A stretch of DNA of 32,668 nucleotides from Syntrophomonadaceae bacterium (GTDB lineage Bacteria; Bacillota; Syntrophomonadia; Syntrophomonadales; Syntrophomonadaceae). Location of the stretch: contig JAAYBS010000045.1 in assembly GCA_012718855.1 (NCBI GenBank), positions 1 to 32,668 on the forward strand, read 5' to 3'. The position numbers and the translations under genes are program-made. Shown here piece by piece: positions 9,129 through 18,457 of the stretch (positions are counted from its first letter, which is position 1; each line of letters opens with the position of its first letter). The notes below the pieces were generated by a model that made no database searches, was not told the origin of the DNA, and worked only from the letters and a program-made list of their open reading frames with translations.

Positions 9129-9869
9129 TTGTTATATATCGACAATGTTGGTAAAAGCTTTATAAACAATGGCATTTCGGTAAACGTTTTAAGTAATATC
9201 ACATTTCGGGTTTTATCAGGGGAATTTTTCTGTCTGCTGGGACCATCAGGTTCCGGGAAAACAACCTTGCTCAGATGTATCGGAGGATATGAGAAAGTCA
9301 CCTCCGGTACGATAAAATTAAATAACCATACGGTATCTGCTCCGGGTATTGATCGAATCATGGTATTTCAGGGATTCGACCAATTATTTGCCTGGAAAAC
9401 GGTATCAGGTAATATCGAATATCCTTTAAAAGTTAATGGTATCAGTCGGGTTGAGCGTAGAGAACGAACAGAAAAGTACTTATCCCTGGTAGGTCTTCAT
9501 AATTATGCGAATTATTATCCCTTTCAACTTTCCGGGGGGATGAAACAGCGTACTGCCATTGCCAGAGCTTTAGCACTTGAACCTCCCTTATTGCTAATGG
9601 ATGAACCCTTTGGAAATCTGGATGCTATAACCCGTCATACTTTACAACGGGAATTATTGCGAATAAAAGATGAAACTAATACTACCGTTCTTTTTGTTAC
9701 GCATGATATTGATGAGGCTATTACCCTGGGGGACAGGATTTTAATATTTTCCCGTCAGGGTACAGTAAAAAGCCAAATTGAAAACAACCTGAACCGGCCG
9801 AGAATACCGAGCATGCCTGGTTATGCTTCATTATGGGCTAATATTTATGAGACCCTGGGGGAAGGATGA
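9129..9869 (+). CDS. ABC transporter ATP-binding protein, SsuB/TauB type
   Basis: Walker A 'GPSGSGKTTLL', signature 'LSGGMKQRTAIARALA', Walker B 'LLLMDEPFGNLD'; TTG start. Confidence 0.93.
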   Translation: MLYIDNVGKSFINNGISVNVLSNITFRVLSGEFFCLLGPSGSGKTTLLRCIGGYEKVTSGTIKLNNHTVSAPGIDRIMVFQGFDQLFAWKTVSGNIEYPLKVNGISRVERRERTEKYLSLVGLHNYANYYPFQLSGGMKQRTAIARALALEPPLLLMDEPFGNLDAITRHTLQRELLRIKDETNTTVLFVTHDIDEAITLGDRILIFSRQGTVKSQIENNLNRPRIPSMPGYASLWANIYETLGEG

Positions 9870-9881
9870 TATTTTCAGTTT

Positions 9882-10853
9882 ATGAATTCTACGTTTAAAG
9901 GAGTCCTGAAACTTCTATTTACAGTAATACTGTTAATAGTTGTATTGTATAAGGTGAATTTGGGGACTCTTAAAGCAGTCATTCTGACAATCAACATTTA
10001 CTATTTAACTGCAATCATTGGATTATCACTGCTGGTCTTTTTAACTGCTGCTATCCGTTCGCTCACCTTTATCAGAGGCATGGGAGTAAAATCGATTAAT
10101 TTAATTGATGCATATAAATATTATCTGGTAGCTGCATTTTATAATCAGTTTTTACCCACTACTATGGGGGGAGATGTAGTTCGTATTTATATGATTCAAA
10201 AAAAGTCAGCTGATGTATTTCAGGCAAGTTCTTCAGTTGTTACTGAGCGTTTGATCGGATTAGTCACCATAATATTCATATCGTTTATTGCTACTTTTTT
10301 AATTCCCTATAACCCTGACTTGATAATCTTTAGGCATATGCTGATGGTTTTGTTGTTATTAGCTGCAGGTTTCATAATAATCATTTTCCTGCCTGCAGCT
10401 TTAACATTTTTTAATAGAGTATTTATGACTATCGGTTTTAAAAAAGTTAATCATTTTGTTCAGCAGTTTATTACAGCTTTACATGACTATCGGGAAAAAC
10501 CTGGTTTGCTTATATGGGGCTTTGTTCTAACCATGGTCTATGATTTGGGCGATATTACTGTTGTTTATTTATTGGGTTTACTTATAGGTATTGAGATTGC
10601 CTTCTGCTACTATTTATTATTTATTCCCCTGGTTCATATTGTAAGCATCATACCCATATCACTTAATGGCGTGGGATTAAGAGAAAATACTATGGTATAT
10701 TTATTTGGACTGGTTGGGGTAAGTTCATCATTAGCCTTTTTATTATCTATCCTGATTTATCTGGACAGACTTATTAAGGCTATAATCGGTGCTTTATGGA
10801 TCACGGCAGAAAACGGAAAGCTAACTATAATAAAGGGAGATAAAAATGCTTAA
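9882..10853 (+). CDS. lysylphosphatidylglycerol synthase TM region/UPF0104 (YbhN/AglD-like) flippase-like membrane protein
   Basis: 'YKYYLVAAFYNQFLPTTMGGDVVRIYMIQ' and 'SIIPISLNGVGLRENTMVYLFGLVG' are hallmarks of the family. Confidence 0.87.
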   Translation: MNSTFKGVLKLLFTVILLIVVLYKVNLGTLKAVILTINIYYLTAIIGLSLLVFLTAAIRSLTFIRGMGVKSINLIDAYKYYLVAAFYNQFLPTTMGGDVVRIYMIQKKSADVFQASSSVVTERLIGLVTIIFISFIATFLIPYNPDLIIFRHMLMVLLLLAAGFIIIIFLPAALTFFNRVFMTIGFKKVNHFVQQFITALHDYREKPGLLIWGFVLTMVYDLGDITVVYLLGLLIGIEIAFCYYLLFIPLVHIVSIIPISLNGVGLRENTMVYLFGLVGVSSSLAFLLSILIYLDRLIKAIIGALWITAENGKLTIIKGDKNA

Positions 10854-12813
10854 TAAATATAATTATCATCTCCTGGTTCTGGTTATATTTATAAACCTGT
10901 TGGTTTTATGGGCTTATGGACTATCAGCCATAAATATAATTAAGATATTATTAACTCTGATGTTTGCAACCTTTATTCCCGGCCTTATTATACTGAAACT
11001 GCTTAAAATTACTGCTGATTCAGCCTATTATTTTCTGTTGGCATCAATAATGGGGATAACAGTTAACTGTATAACCTTCATGTTATTATCCAGCATCGAT
11101 ATGCTGTTTTTAATTTATCCATTGATAGTAGTAACTATATTTATTTATTGTTATCAGGGGTATTTAAAGGAAGATTATAAATTATTAGCCAGAAGCTTTA
11201 AAGAACTTCCTTTCACTACGTTGGCTAATCTATCTTTCGGATCTTTTCTCTTGTTGGCACTCATTATAATATTTTATTATCAACCTAATGTACTACCCGG
11301 AAATGAAGCCGTAGTCTATCATGTAGATTATCCCTGGCATATAGGGAATATTGCTGAAATTTTACACCACTGGTATCCTCAGGACCCCCGTTTGGCAGGC
11401 AATCCATTTCATTACCATATTTTTTGTTATGTCTATATGGCCTGTTTATCTTTTATAAGTAAAATTAGCATTCCCATCATCTATTTAAGAGTCTATATTA
11501 TTGTATTGCTCTATTTATTAATGGGCGGAGCTTATTTTGCCGCCAGCAGACTTTTTAATAGTCGCAGAGCCGGGGTAGTACATGTATATATTACCTTTTT
11601 CCTCGGTACGGCACTGTTATCATGGCCACATAATGTTTTATTACGTAACTTCTTTATTAGCCCGACTTTCTTACTGGCGATGGTATTTCTTTTCCCGCTT
11701 ATATCAGAGATGCTGAGATACTTGTCTAATAACTCCAGGGGGCAATTAATACTGGTATGGCTGCTATCATTTATTATAAGTGGTGCAAAGGGCAGTTTTT
11801 TTCCGATAATATGGTCTGCATTGGCTATAGCAGGATTTTATTGCTATGCTGTGAGACAACCAATCATAAATATAGTTAAACTCATGTTTAGCAGTTTAAC
11901 TGCCTTTTTAATTGTCTATGTCTTAATCTTTCAAGGGACAGGCAGTGAAGGGATTAACATTTTTCCATTGGAGATACTGTATACTACTGCTTTTTACAAA
12001 TATTTCAGTCAGATAACGGTTTTTCATGAGACAATTTTTATACTGGGTATCTTTCTAATTTACCTGCTGTTGTTTTTTAGTTTTCGTATCTTCGCCTTTA
12101 TTAATTTATGTCGCAAAAACCGTTCAGGTTTAGATAAAATTACTACGATATTCCTGGTTTCGATAATCTTTATGGCTTCTATTTCGGGATATTTATTATC
12201 CTATCGCGGAACTTCACAGTACTATTTTTTGTTTGTCGGCTTTGCAGTGTTAAACCTGGTTTCAGCAGGTTATTTAACCAATAGTTTTAAAGCAGGTAAG
12301 TCGTTAATATTAAAAATAGTATTAATAATATTTATCGTGTTTTCATCTGTTGATACCGTAATAACCATTAATTTTCAACAATATATTAATTATAAATTTG
12401 ATTCTATACGCAACAAACCACTTACTCCTTCAATGTATGCAGGTTTGAATTATCTTCGTTTGCATTCTCCTGTCAATTCAATTGTTGCCGGTTATCGTTC
12501 CTTCTGGTTGAATGATGAAGATCCCCGTTATTTCTATTATTCAGCCTTTGCAGAACGAAGGTTCCTGGTCGAAGGTTGGGCATATATGAGTCCTGAATAC
12601 CAGATGACAGCTCAGGAAAGATATGAAGATATTAAAAAACTATTTTCAACCCGTGATGCTAAAATTGCTGAAATAATAATTAAGCAACACAATATCGATT
12701 ATATTCTGGTTGATAAAGGGCATAAACAAAAATTGAGATTTCAGTGGCAGAATATACTCGATAATGTCTACTCAAATGAGGAAATAGAAATTTATCAATA
12801 CACACCAAAATAA
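10846..12813 (+). CDS. large multi-TM membrane protein, probable GT-C-type glycosyltransferase
   Basis: 655 aa, many TM segments; luminal-loop-like motif 'YHVDYPWHIGNIAEILHHWYPQDPRLAGNPFHYHIF'; soluble C-terminal tail. Confidence 0.65.
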   Translation: MLNKYNYHLLVLVIFINLLVLWAYGLSAINIIKILLTLMFATFIPGLIILKLLKITADSAYYFLLASIMGITVNCITFMLLSSIDMLFLIYPLIVVTIFIYCYQGYLKEDYKLLARSFKELPFTTLANLSFGSFLLLALIIIFYYQPNVLPGNEAVVYHVDYPWHIGNIAEILHHWYPQDPRLAGNPFHYHIFCYVYMACLSFISKISIPIIYLRVYIIVLLYLLMGGAYFAASRLFNSRRAGVVHVYITFFLGTALLSWPHNVLLRNFFISPTFLLAMVFLFPLISEMLRYLSNNSRGQLILVWLLSFIISGAKGSFFPIIWSALAIAGFYCYAVRQPIINIVKLMFSSLTAFLIVYVLIFQGTGSEGINIFPLEILYTTAFYKYFSQITVFHETIFILGIFLIYLLLFFSFRIFAFINLCRKNRSGLDKITTIFLVSIIFMASISGYLLSYRGTSQYYFLFVGFAVLNLVSAGYLTNSFKAGKSLILKIVLIIFIVFSSVDTVITINFQQYINYKFDSIRNKPLTPSMYAGLNYLRLHSPVNSIVAGYRSFWLNDEDPRYFYYSAFAERRFLVEGWAYMSPEYQMTAQERYEDIKKLFSTRDAKIAEIIIKQHNIDYILVDKGHKQKLRFQWQNILDNVYSNEEIEIYQYTPK

Positions 12814-13042
12814 TATATATTTGCCAATCTTTATATTGCCCTCAATGTCTTTCTTCATTATTTATCCTTAATTAGTTGCAAAAAGCATTCAATGCACATG
12901 TTAAAGGCCCTGCTTATACCGTGATAACTAACTTATATAATTAACAGGCATACTTTAATGTTATAGTTTAATTAATAGAGTGTTGAATAGGGGTCATGAA
13001 CTAAATAGCCGGTCTAAATTAAGCGCATAAGGAGGGATAAAT

Positions 13043-15262
13043 ATGCGGGTTTCAAGGCGTCAGTTTTTAAAATATGGCGGCGGCGGTATTGCTGTTGTTG
13101 CTGGTGCCGGATTAATTGGTAATGCAATCTTTGATAAAGATTCTGATGATACAAATGACAAACTTGAAGTAGTTTATAAACACGGAGTTTGTGGAATATG
13201 TGAATTAAATTGTGCTATGACCGGCAAAATCGAAAATGGCCGTCTGGTTAAACTGGAGGGTAAATCCGTTGATCAACACAGTCGGGGTTCACTTTGTGCC
13301 AAAGGAAACTCTGGAATAAATATGCTTTATGATCCTGACCGTCTAAAGTCTCCACTGGTAAAGACTGTATCTGGCAGAGTACCCGGACAGGACCCCCGCT
13401 GGAAAAAAATCTCCTGGGATGAAGGAATACGTCAGGCTTCCGCAGCTATACAGAAAGCTATTGATGAATATGGCCCTGAATCAGTAATTTGGATTGGTCA
13501 TCATAAAGGGGTAGATTTTTTAAATGCCATAGGCAGTCCCAACAATATTACTCATCAATCAACCTGTAATAATGTTCGCCAGTTAGCTACCCAGCTGACT
13601 TTAGGCGCAGGTAATTATGTACCCGATTTTGAGCATAGCAAATATATACTTTGTTTTGGCTGGGATCAATTGGGAAAAGGGAAAAACTCTTTTGCCCGCG
13701 GTCCTATAATGGGTAAAAACGAAAACGGAGCTAAACTGGTAGTTTTTGATCCCCGACTTTCCACTACTGCAGCTAAAGCTGACGAGTGGTTACCGATTCG
13801 CCCGGGAACAGATTTAGCAGTTATATTAGCTATGTTGAATGTTATAACTACTGAGGACCGCGTAAACAGGGAATATGTTGAAAATTATGTTCATGGTTAT
13901 GAGGAACTCAAGGAGGAAGTAAAAAGCTATACTCCTGAATGGGCAGCTAAAATAAGTGACATTAAAGCTGAAGATATTCGTCGAATTGCCAGGGAGTTCA
14001 GCGGAGGCTGTCCAGCTGTAATACCTATTCATAAAAGAGAAGCTATCCAGTCACATCCGGGCGGATTTGAAATGGTTCGAGCCTGTCTGGCAATGATGGC
14101 AATAACTGGGAATATTGAACGCGTTGGAGGAGCGTTATTACCACGCGTTGCACCGATCAGTTTTCCATCTGCTCCCGGTAAACCGGAACCCATGGCTGAG
14201 ACACGCCGTGTTGATGGAGGACATTTATTCCCGCTTTCAATTACTGCACCTCTTAGAGGTCCGGGGCTGTATCAAAGTGTACCGGATATGATCCTGGCTG
14301 ATGAACCTTACCCGGTGAAAGTGGCTATTGTTTACGCTCAATCATTGCAGAGTATGCCTAATCCCGAAAAATGGGTAAAAGCTTTTGAAAAGTTGGATTA
14401 CATTATTAACATTAATATTTATCCGGATGAGATGGCTACAATTGCAGATTTAGTATTACCTGAATCTACTTATCTGGAGATGTCTGCAGTATCAGTAAGA
14501 ATTACTAATGCCCGCTATCCTCAGATTGCTCTGGCAGAGCCTATGATAAAGACTTTGCACAATACTAAGTCCGGAGATGAAATTAAATACCTGATTGCCC
14601 AAGAGATGGGATTGAAAAAATATATGGCACCTGTAGGAGATAAAGTGCTGGACAGCAAGATAAGAAGGTATAATATAACCTTCCAGGAGGCACTAAAAAA
14701 AGGTGGCATAATCAGTGGCAATAAGGGGTTTAAGCCATTAAACCTGACAGAGTTAAAGACAGAAAGCGGAAAAATTCAATTATTATCTCCCAAACTTCAG
14801 GAAATGGGATATCATCCTTTGCCCTGGTTTGATGAGAATTGGGTAATTAATACCAAAGCAAATGATGAGTTTTATATGGTAACTACCCGGCCACCTACTC
14901 ATCGTCATGCCAAGACTCATAATATGGAGTGGTTGCAGGAGATTACTCCTAAAGGGGTAGTATATATGAATACCAGCAAGGCTAAAAAACTGGGTATTAA
15001 TAATGGAGACACTATTGAAATAAGCTCTCAATTTGGCAAAGGAACAACTGAAGTATCACTGACAGAGGGTATTCGTCCTGATACGATTTGCTTCCCACAT
15101 GGATTCGGTCAAAAATCACCGTTTTTAAAACTTTCTTACCAGAATGGCATGAATGATGGTGATGTAATGCCTGCAGTTGCCAAGGAGGTCAATATTGAGT
15201 TAAATGATCCTACCGGTGCCTGTTTGGATTGCTTTATGACCGTTAGAGTAAGAAAGGTGTGA
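13043..15262 (+). CDS. molybdopterin oxidoreductase catalytic subunit, PsrA/PhsA-like, Tat-exported
   Basis: Tat signal 'SRRQFLKYGGGG'; [4Fe-4S] CX2CX3CX27C ('CGICELNC...SLCAKG'); candidate Mo-ligand region 'THQSTCNN'; RBS aggaggg. Confidence 0.88.
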   Translation: MRVSRRQFLKYGGGGIAVVAGAGLIGNAIFDKDSDDTNDKLEVVYKHGVCGICELNCAMTGKIENGRLVKLEGKSVDQHSRGSLCAKGNSGINMLYDPDRLKSPLVKTVSGRVPGQDPRWKKISWDEGIRQASAAIQKAIDEYGPESVIWIGHHKGVDFLNAIGSPNNITHQSTCNNVRQLATQLTLGAGNYVPDFEHSKYILCFGWDQLGKGKNSFARGPIMGKNENGAKLVVFDPRLSTTAAKADEWLPIRPGTDLAVILAMLNVITTEDRVNREYVENYVHGYEELKEEVKSYTPEWAAKISDIKAEDIRRIAREFSGGCPAVIPIHKREAIQSHPGGFEMVRACLAMMAITGNIERVGGALLPRVAPISFPSAPGKPEPMAETRRVDGGHLFPLSITAPLRGPGLYQSVPDMILADEPYPVKVAIVYAQSLQSMPNPEKWVKAFEKLDYIININIYPDEMATIADLVLPESTYLEMSAVSVRITNARYPQIALAEPMIKTLHNTKSGDEIKYLIAQEMGLKKYMAPVGDKVLDSKIRRYNITFQEALKKGGIISGNKGFKPLNLTELKTESGKIQLLSPKLQEMGYHPLPWFDENWVINTKANDEFYMVTTRPPTHRHAKTHNMEWLQEITPKGVVYMNTSKAKKLGINNGDTIEISSQFGKGTTEVSLTEGIRPDTICFPHGFGQKSPFLKLSYQNGMNDGDVMPAVAKEVNIELNDPTGACLDCFMTVRVRKV

Positions 15263-15873
15263 TGAAAATGACACCAGTCGAACTAAACGCTAACTTGTTC
15301 TGGTCAGCCCGGGAAATGTTCAAATTTCCTGACAAACAAATACTGACCGATTATAAATACGACTTACAGGCATTCCTGCAATGGGGAGCAAACTCCAGGA
15401 TTATCGGTGCTGAAGAAATACTGAATCTTCTGAGAGAAGGCCAACTCGATTGGGAAGAGATTCAAATTGATTATACCAGTTTGTTTATTAACAGTTTCCC
15501 ACAGGCTAAAGCACATGCTTTTGCCGGTTGGTACCTCGGGGATAAAGAATATTATGGTGCTCAGGAAGCTATAACGAGAGAGTTTTATAACAATTATGGG
15601 GTTATTCTGGATGAGAATACCAATCTGCCCGCTGATCACATCCTGGTTCAAACTGATTTTATTGCCATGATGATCGAAGAGTATGTTGATAAAGGCGATA
15701 TAAAATATCTGGAGGCAATCAGTGAATTTTGTAACCAGCATATGAAACTGTGGTTGGAGCCATTTCTATATGCCTGTGAATTGCATGCTCAAACCCAATA
15801 TTATCGAGTCATAGCAGCTGTATTTAGAGAAATGTTTAACCAGTTGGTAATAGATTTAGGGGAGGTGGCATAG
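15262..15873 (+). CDS. TorD/DmsD-family molybdoenzyme maturation chaperone
   Basis: 'IDYTSLFINSFPQAKAHAFAGWYLGDKEYYG', 'LPADHILVQTDFIAMMIEEY' typical of TorD family. Start could be GTG 15259, ATG 15262 or ATG 15268. Confidence 0.82.
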   Translation: MKMTPVELNANLFWSAREMFKFPDKQILTDYKYDLQAFLQWGANSRIIGAEEILNLLREGQLDWEEIQIDYTSLFINSFPQAKAHAFAGWYLGDKEYYGAQEAITREFYNNYGVILDENTNLPADHILVQTDFIAMMIEEYVDKGDIKYLEAISEFCNQHMKLWLEPFLYACELHAQTQYYRVIAAVFREMFNQLVIDLGEVA

Positions 15874-15874
15874 C

Positions 15875-16441
15875 ATGGCTAAAGTTAAACCGGCACGTTG
15901 GGGAAAAATTGTTGATTTGAATAAGTGTGTTGGTTGTCATGCCTGTAGTGTGGCATGTGTTGCTGAAAATAAAATAAAGCATGGCAAACATAGAACTAGA
16001 ATTGTAGAACACGAAGAAGGTACATTCCCCAATGTTTATCGTTATACGGAAAAATGGTCCTGCAATCATTGTCAAAATGCTCCGTGTGTTGATGCTTGTC
16101 CTACTGAGGCTTCACATTACACTGAATGGGGAACAGTTGAAGTAAAACCGGAGCTGTGTATCGGTTGTGGTTATTGCGTATTGGCCTGTCCTTATCGCGT
16201 ACGAATGATGAATGACCGACGCGATGGTGGACTTCCGGAAAAATGCACCTTATGTATTCATCGTCTTGAAAAAGGGGAAAAGCCTGCCTGTGAAACAACT
16301 TGTATTGCAGGTGCAATTATAACAGGCAATCTGGATGACCCCCATAGTGAAATTAATGAATGGATGGCCAAAGGAGCAGTTGAGCGTAGGCCCGATTTAT
16401 TAACTCATCCCAATGTATTTATTATTCCTTATAGGAGGTGA
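15875..16441 (+). CDS. 4Fe-4S ferredoxin electron-transfer subunit, PsrB/PhsB/NrfC-like
   Basis: Four Cys clusters: CVGCHACSVAC, CNHCQNAPCVDACP, CIGCGYCVLACP, CTLCIHRL...CETTC. Confidence 0.93.
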   Translation: MAKVKPARWGKIVDLNKCVGCHACSVACVAENKIKHGKHRTRIVEHEEGTFPNVYRYTEKWSCNHCQNAPCVDACPTEASHYTEWGTVEVKPELCIGCGYCVLACPYRVRMMNDRRDGGLPEKCTLCIHRLEKGEKPACETTCIAGAIITGNLDDPHSEINEWMAKGAVERRPDLLTHPNVFIIPYRR

Positions 16442-16446
16442 GCATA

Positions 16447-17391
16447 ATGGAACATTTATTTACCTGGAATTATCTAATTGCAATTTATCTTTTTACTGCC
16501 GGGCTTTCATCCGGGTCAGCTATTGTAGGAGCTATTGGTGATATCCTTGAAAATATGGATGATCGAATAAAACGGCTGGCAACCTATCTGGCGCCCTTTC
16601 CGGTTATGCTGGGATTGGTGGCACTGGTTGCTGATCTGCATCGTCCTTGGTATTTCTATAAGGTACTTATTAATTATCATATTACCTCAGTAATGTCATG
16701 GGGTGCATTCTTTCTGCTGGTATTTCCTATTATTGCAGTAATATTTGCTGTTATGGTGTATTTCAACTATAAGGGTATATTACGAAAACTGTTTGCCTGG
16801 TTGGAACTGGTACTTGGTCTGGCAATAGGAATTTATGCCGGTTTGCTTTTGGCTGCTATTTATAATAATCCGGTATGGAGTAATCCTTTAATAGCCTTTT
16901 TATTCTTTGTTTCAGCTATTTCAACCGGAATTTGTATGATAATTCTGGGGGGCAAATTATGGGATCAGGTTGAAGGTTTAATTAGAAAAATTATACCGGG
17001 CAGGTTCTTACCTGAAGTTAGATTATTAAATCTTGATCATCAGGCTATTCGCAGCCTCATTGGGGTAGATGCAGTTATTATAATTGTTGAGTTAATGGTT
17101 ATATCTACGCTGATAATCAGTTATATGCTACGTCCAACCGGTGATGTTGCACTGGGTGCATTTATAACTGGTGGATATTATTTATCATTCTGGATTGTCG
17201 TAGTTCTGTCAGGATTATGCTTACCGCTATTACTAGGTATAATGGAACTAAGAGATCGTTTTACGCATCGTACTAATGTAATAGTATCCTGGGTTGAACC
17301 TGTATTAGTCATAATTGGTGGATTTATGCTTCGCTGGGTGGTAGTATATGGAGGACAATTAGTGTATCCTATTCTGACTTACTATAAATAG
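16447..17391 (+). CDS. NrfD/PsrC-type polytopic membrane anchor subunit
   Basis: Multi-TM; 'LFTAGLSSGSAIVGAIGDILE', 'LVALVADLHRPWYFYKVLINYHITSVMSWGAFFL'. ATG at 16447 has aggaggtg upstream; the track's 16438 GTG is within the RBS. Confidence 0.9.
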   Translation: MEHLFTWNYLIAIYLFTAGLSSGSAIVGAIGDILENMDDRIKRLATYLAPFPVMLGLVALVADLHRPWYFYKVLINYHITSVMSWGAFFLLVFPIIAVIFAVMVYFNYKGILRKLFAWLELVLGLAIGIYAGLLLAAIYNNPVWSNPLIAFLFFVSAISTGICMIILGGKLWDQVEGLIRKIIPGRFLPEVRLLNLDHQAIRSLIGVDAVIIIVELMVISTLIISYMLRPTGDVALGAFITGGYYLSFWIVVVLSGLCLPLLLGIMELRDRFTHRTNVIVSWVEPVLVIIGGFMLRWVVVYGGQLVYPILTYYK

Positions 17392-17444
17392 ACCAATCTT
17401 TTCAGGATAACTGAGGCGGCAAATATAGAAATATTTATTCAATA

Positions 17445-17475
17445 TAAATGAGGTGTCAGGGTGGCACCTCATTTA
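17445..17475. terminator. bidirectional stem-loop between convergent nrfD-like and lysR-like genes
   Basis: Perfect 11-bp inverted repeat TAAATGAGGTG-TCAGGGTGG-CACCTCATTTA with a 9-nt loop and AT-rich flanks; overlaps the lysR stop codon. Confidence 0.75.
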
Positions 17476-18383
17476 TTCCATGAAAAGCCGCTTCTTTTCG
17501 GATGAGTTAAAAAACTTATAAACTTTTCGGCCATCATTGAGGGCTCTTCATCATCACGGTATATCAGATTAATATCCACACTTAAATTATCAATTTCTTT
17601 AATTTTTACAATAGTTAATGAACCATTTGCCAATTCGTTTTCAACTGCAATTTTAGGTACGATTGATATTCCCATTCCACTCTCAATCGCCGCTTTTACT
17701 GAATGAATGCTGTTCATTTCAGAGACCAGATTAAATTCTTCCAGATTATAACCTGCCTTAGCAAAGGTATCATTAATAACATCGTAAACAGCAGCACCTT
17801 TTTCCCTCGTCACAAATGGTTTGCTCTTAAGCTCTTGCAGGCTGATCTTTTTTCGTATTCGCATATTATCATTAGTCGGAAAAACAAGTACTAGCGGTAT
17901 GCTGTCCAGATGAAAGACGGTTAAACCTGGTGTTATAACTGCTCCTTCTACAACTGCCAAATCGAGTTCTCGGTTTAAAACTTTGTTAATGGTTTCTTTG
18001 CTGTTGGAAATATTAAGTTTAATATTAGTCTCCGGATATTTTAACTTAAAGGCGCGCAAACTTGAGGGCATGGCAAAATTACCAGCAGTACAACTGGCGC
18101 CAATTGTCAAATTGGGAGGGGTTAAGTGAGTTAACTGGTGCAATTCATTATGCATATCCTGATGCAAAGCTATAAACTTGTCTGCATACTCAACAAAAAT
18201 TTTACCAGCTTCAGTTAACGTTACTCCATGTGTAGTACGGTGAAAAAATTTTACTCTGTAATAATCCTCCATGGCTTGAACTTTGCTGCTAATTGCTGGT
18301 TGGGATAGATGTAATAGTTTGGCTGCCTTTGAAAAGCTCCTGGTTTCAGCTATTACTGGAATTATTTCAAATTGACTTATCAT
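17469..18383 (-). CDS. LysR family transcriptional regulator (CysL/YeiE-like)
   Basis: HTH 'FSKAAKLLHLSQPAISSKVQAMEDYYRVKFFHRTTHGVTLTEAG'; LysR substrate-binding domain 'ESGMGISIVPKIAV'. Confidence 0.93.
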   Translation of the reverse strand: MISQFEIIPVIAETRSFSKAAKLLHLSQPAISSKVQAMEDYYRVKFFHRTTHGVTLTEAGKIFVEYADKFIALHQDMHNELHQLTHLTPPNLTIGASCTAGNFAMPSSLRAFKLKYPETNIKLNISNSKETINKVLNRELDLAVVEGAVITPGLTVFHLDSIPLVLVFPTNDNMRIRKKISLQELKSKPFVTREKGAAVYDVINDTFAKAGYNLEEFNLVSEMNSIHSVKAAIESGMGISIVPKIAVENELANGSLTIVKIKEIDNLSVDINLIYRDDEEPSMMAEKFISFLTHPKRSGFSWNK

Positions 18384-18457
18384 TTATATACCCCCGGGCA
18401 TTTCTTTGTTAACATAAATATTTTTAGTTTTATCGAACCTTTATATTTAAATATAGC

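Noticed and set aside
15364-15741. 125-aa minus-strand ORF
   Set aside because: Fully antisense to the TorD-like chaperone; no family resemblance.
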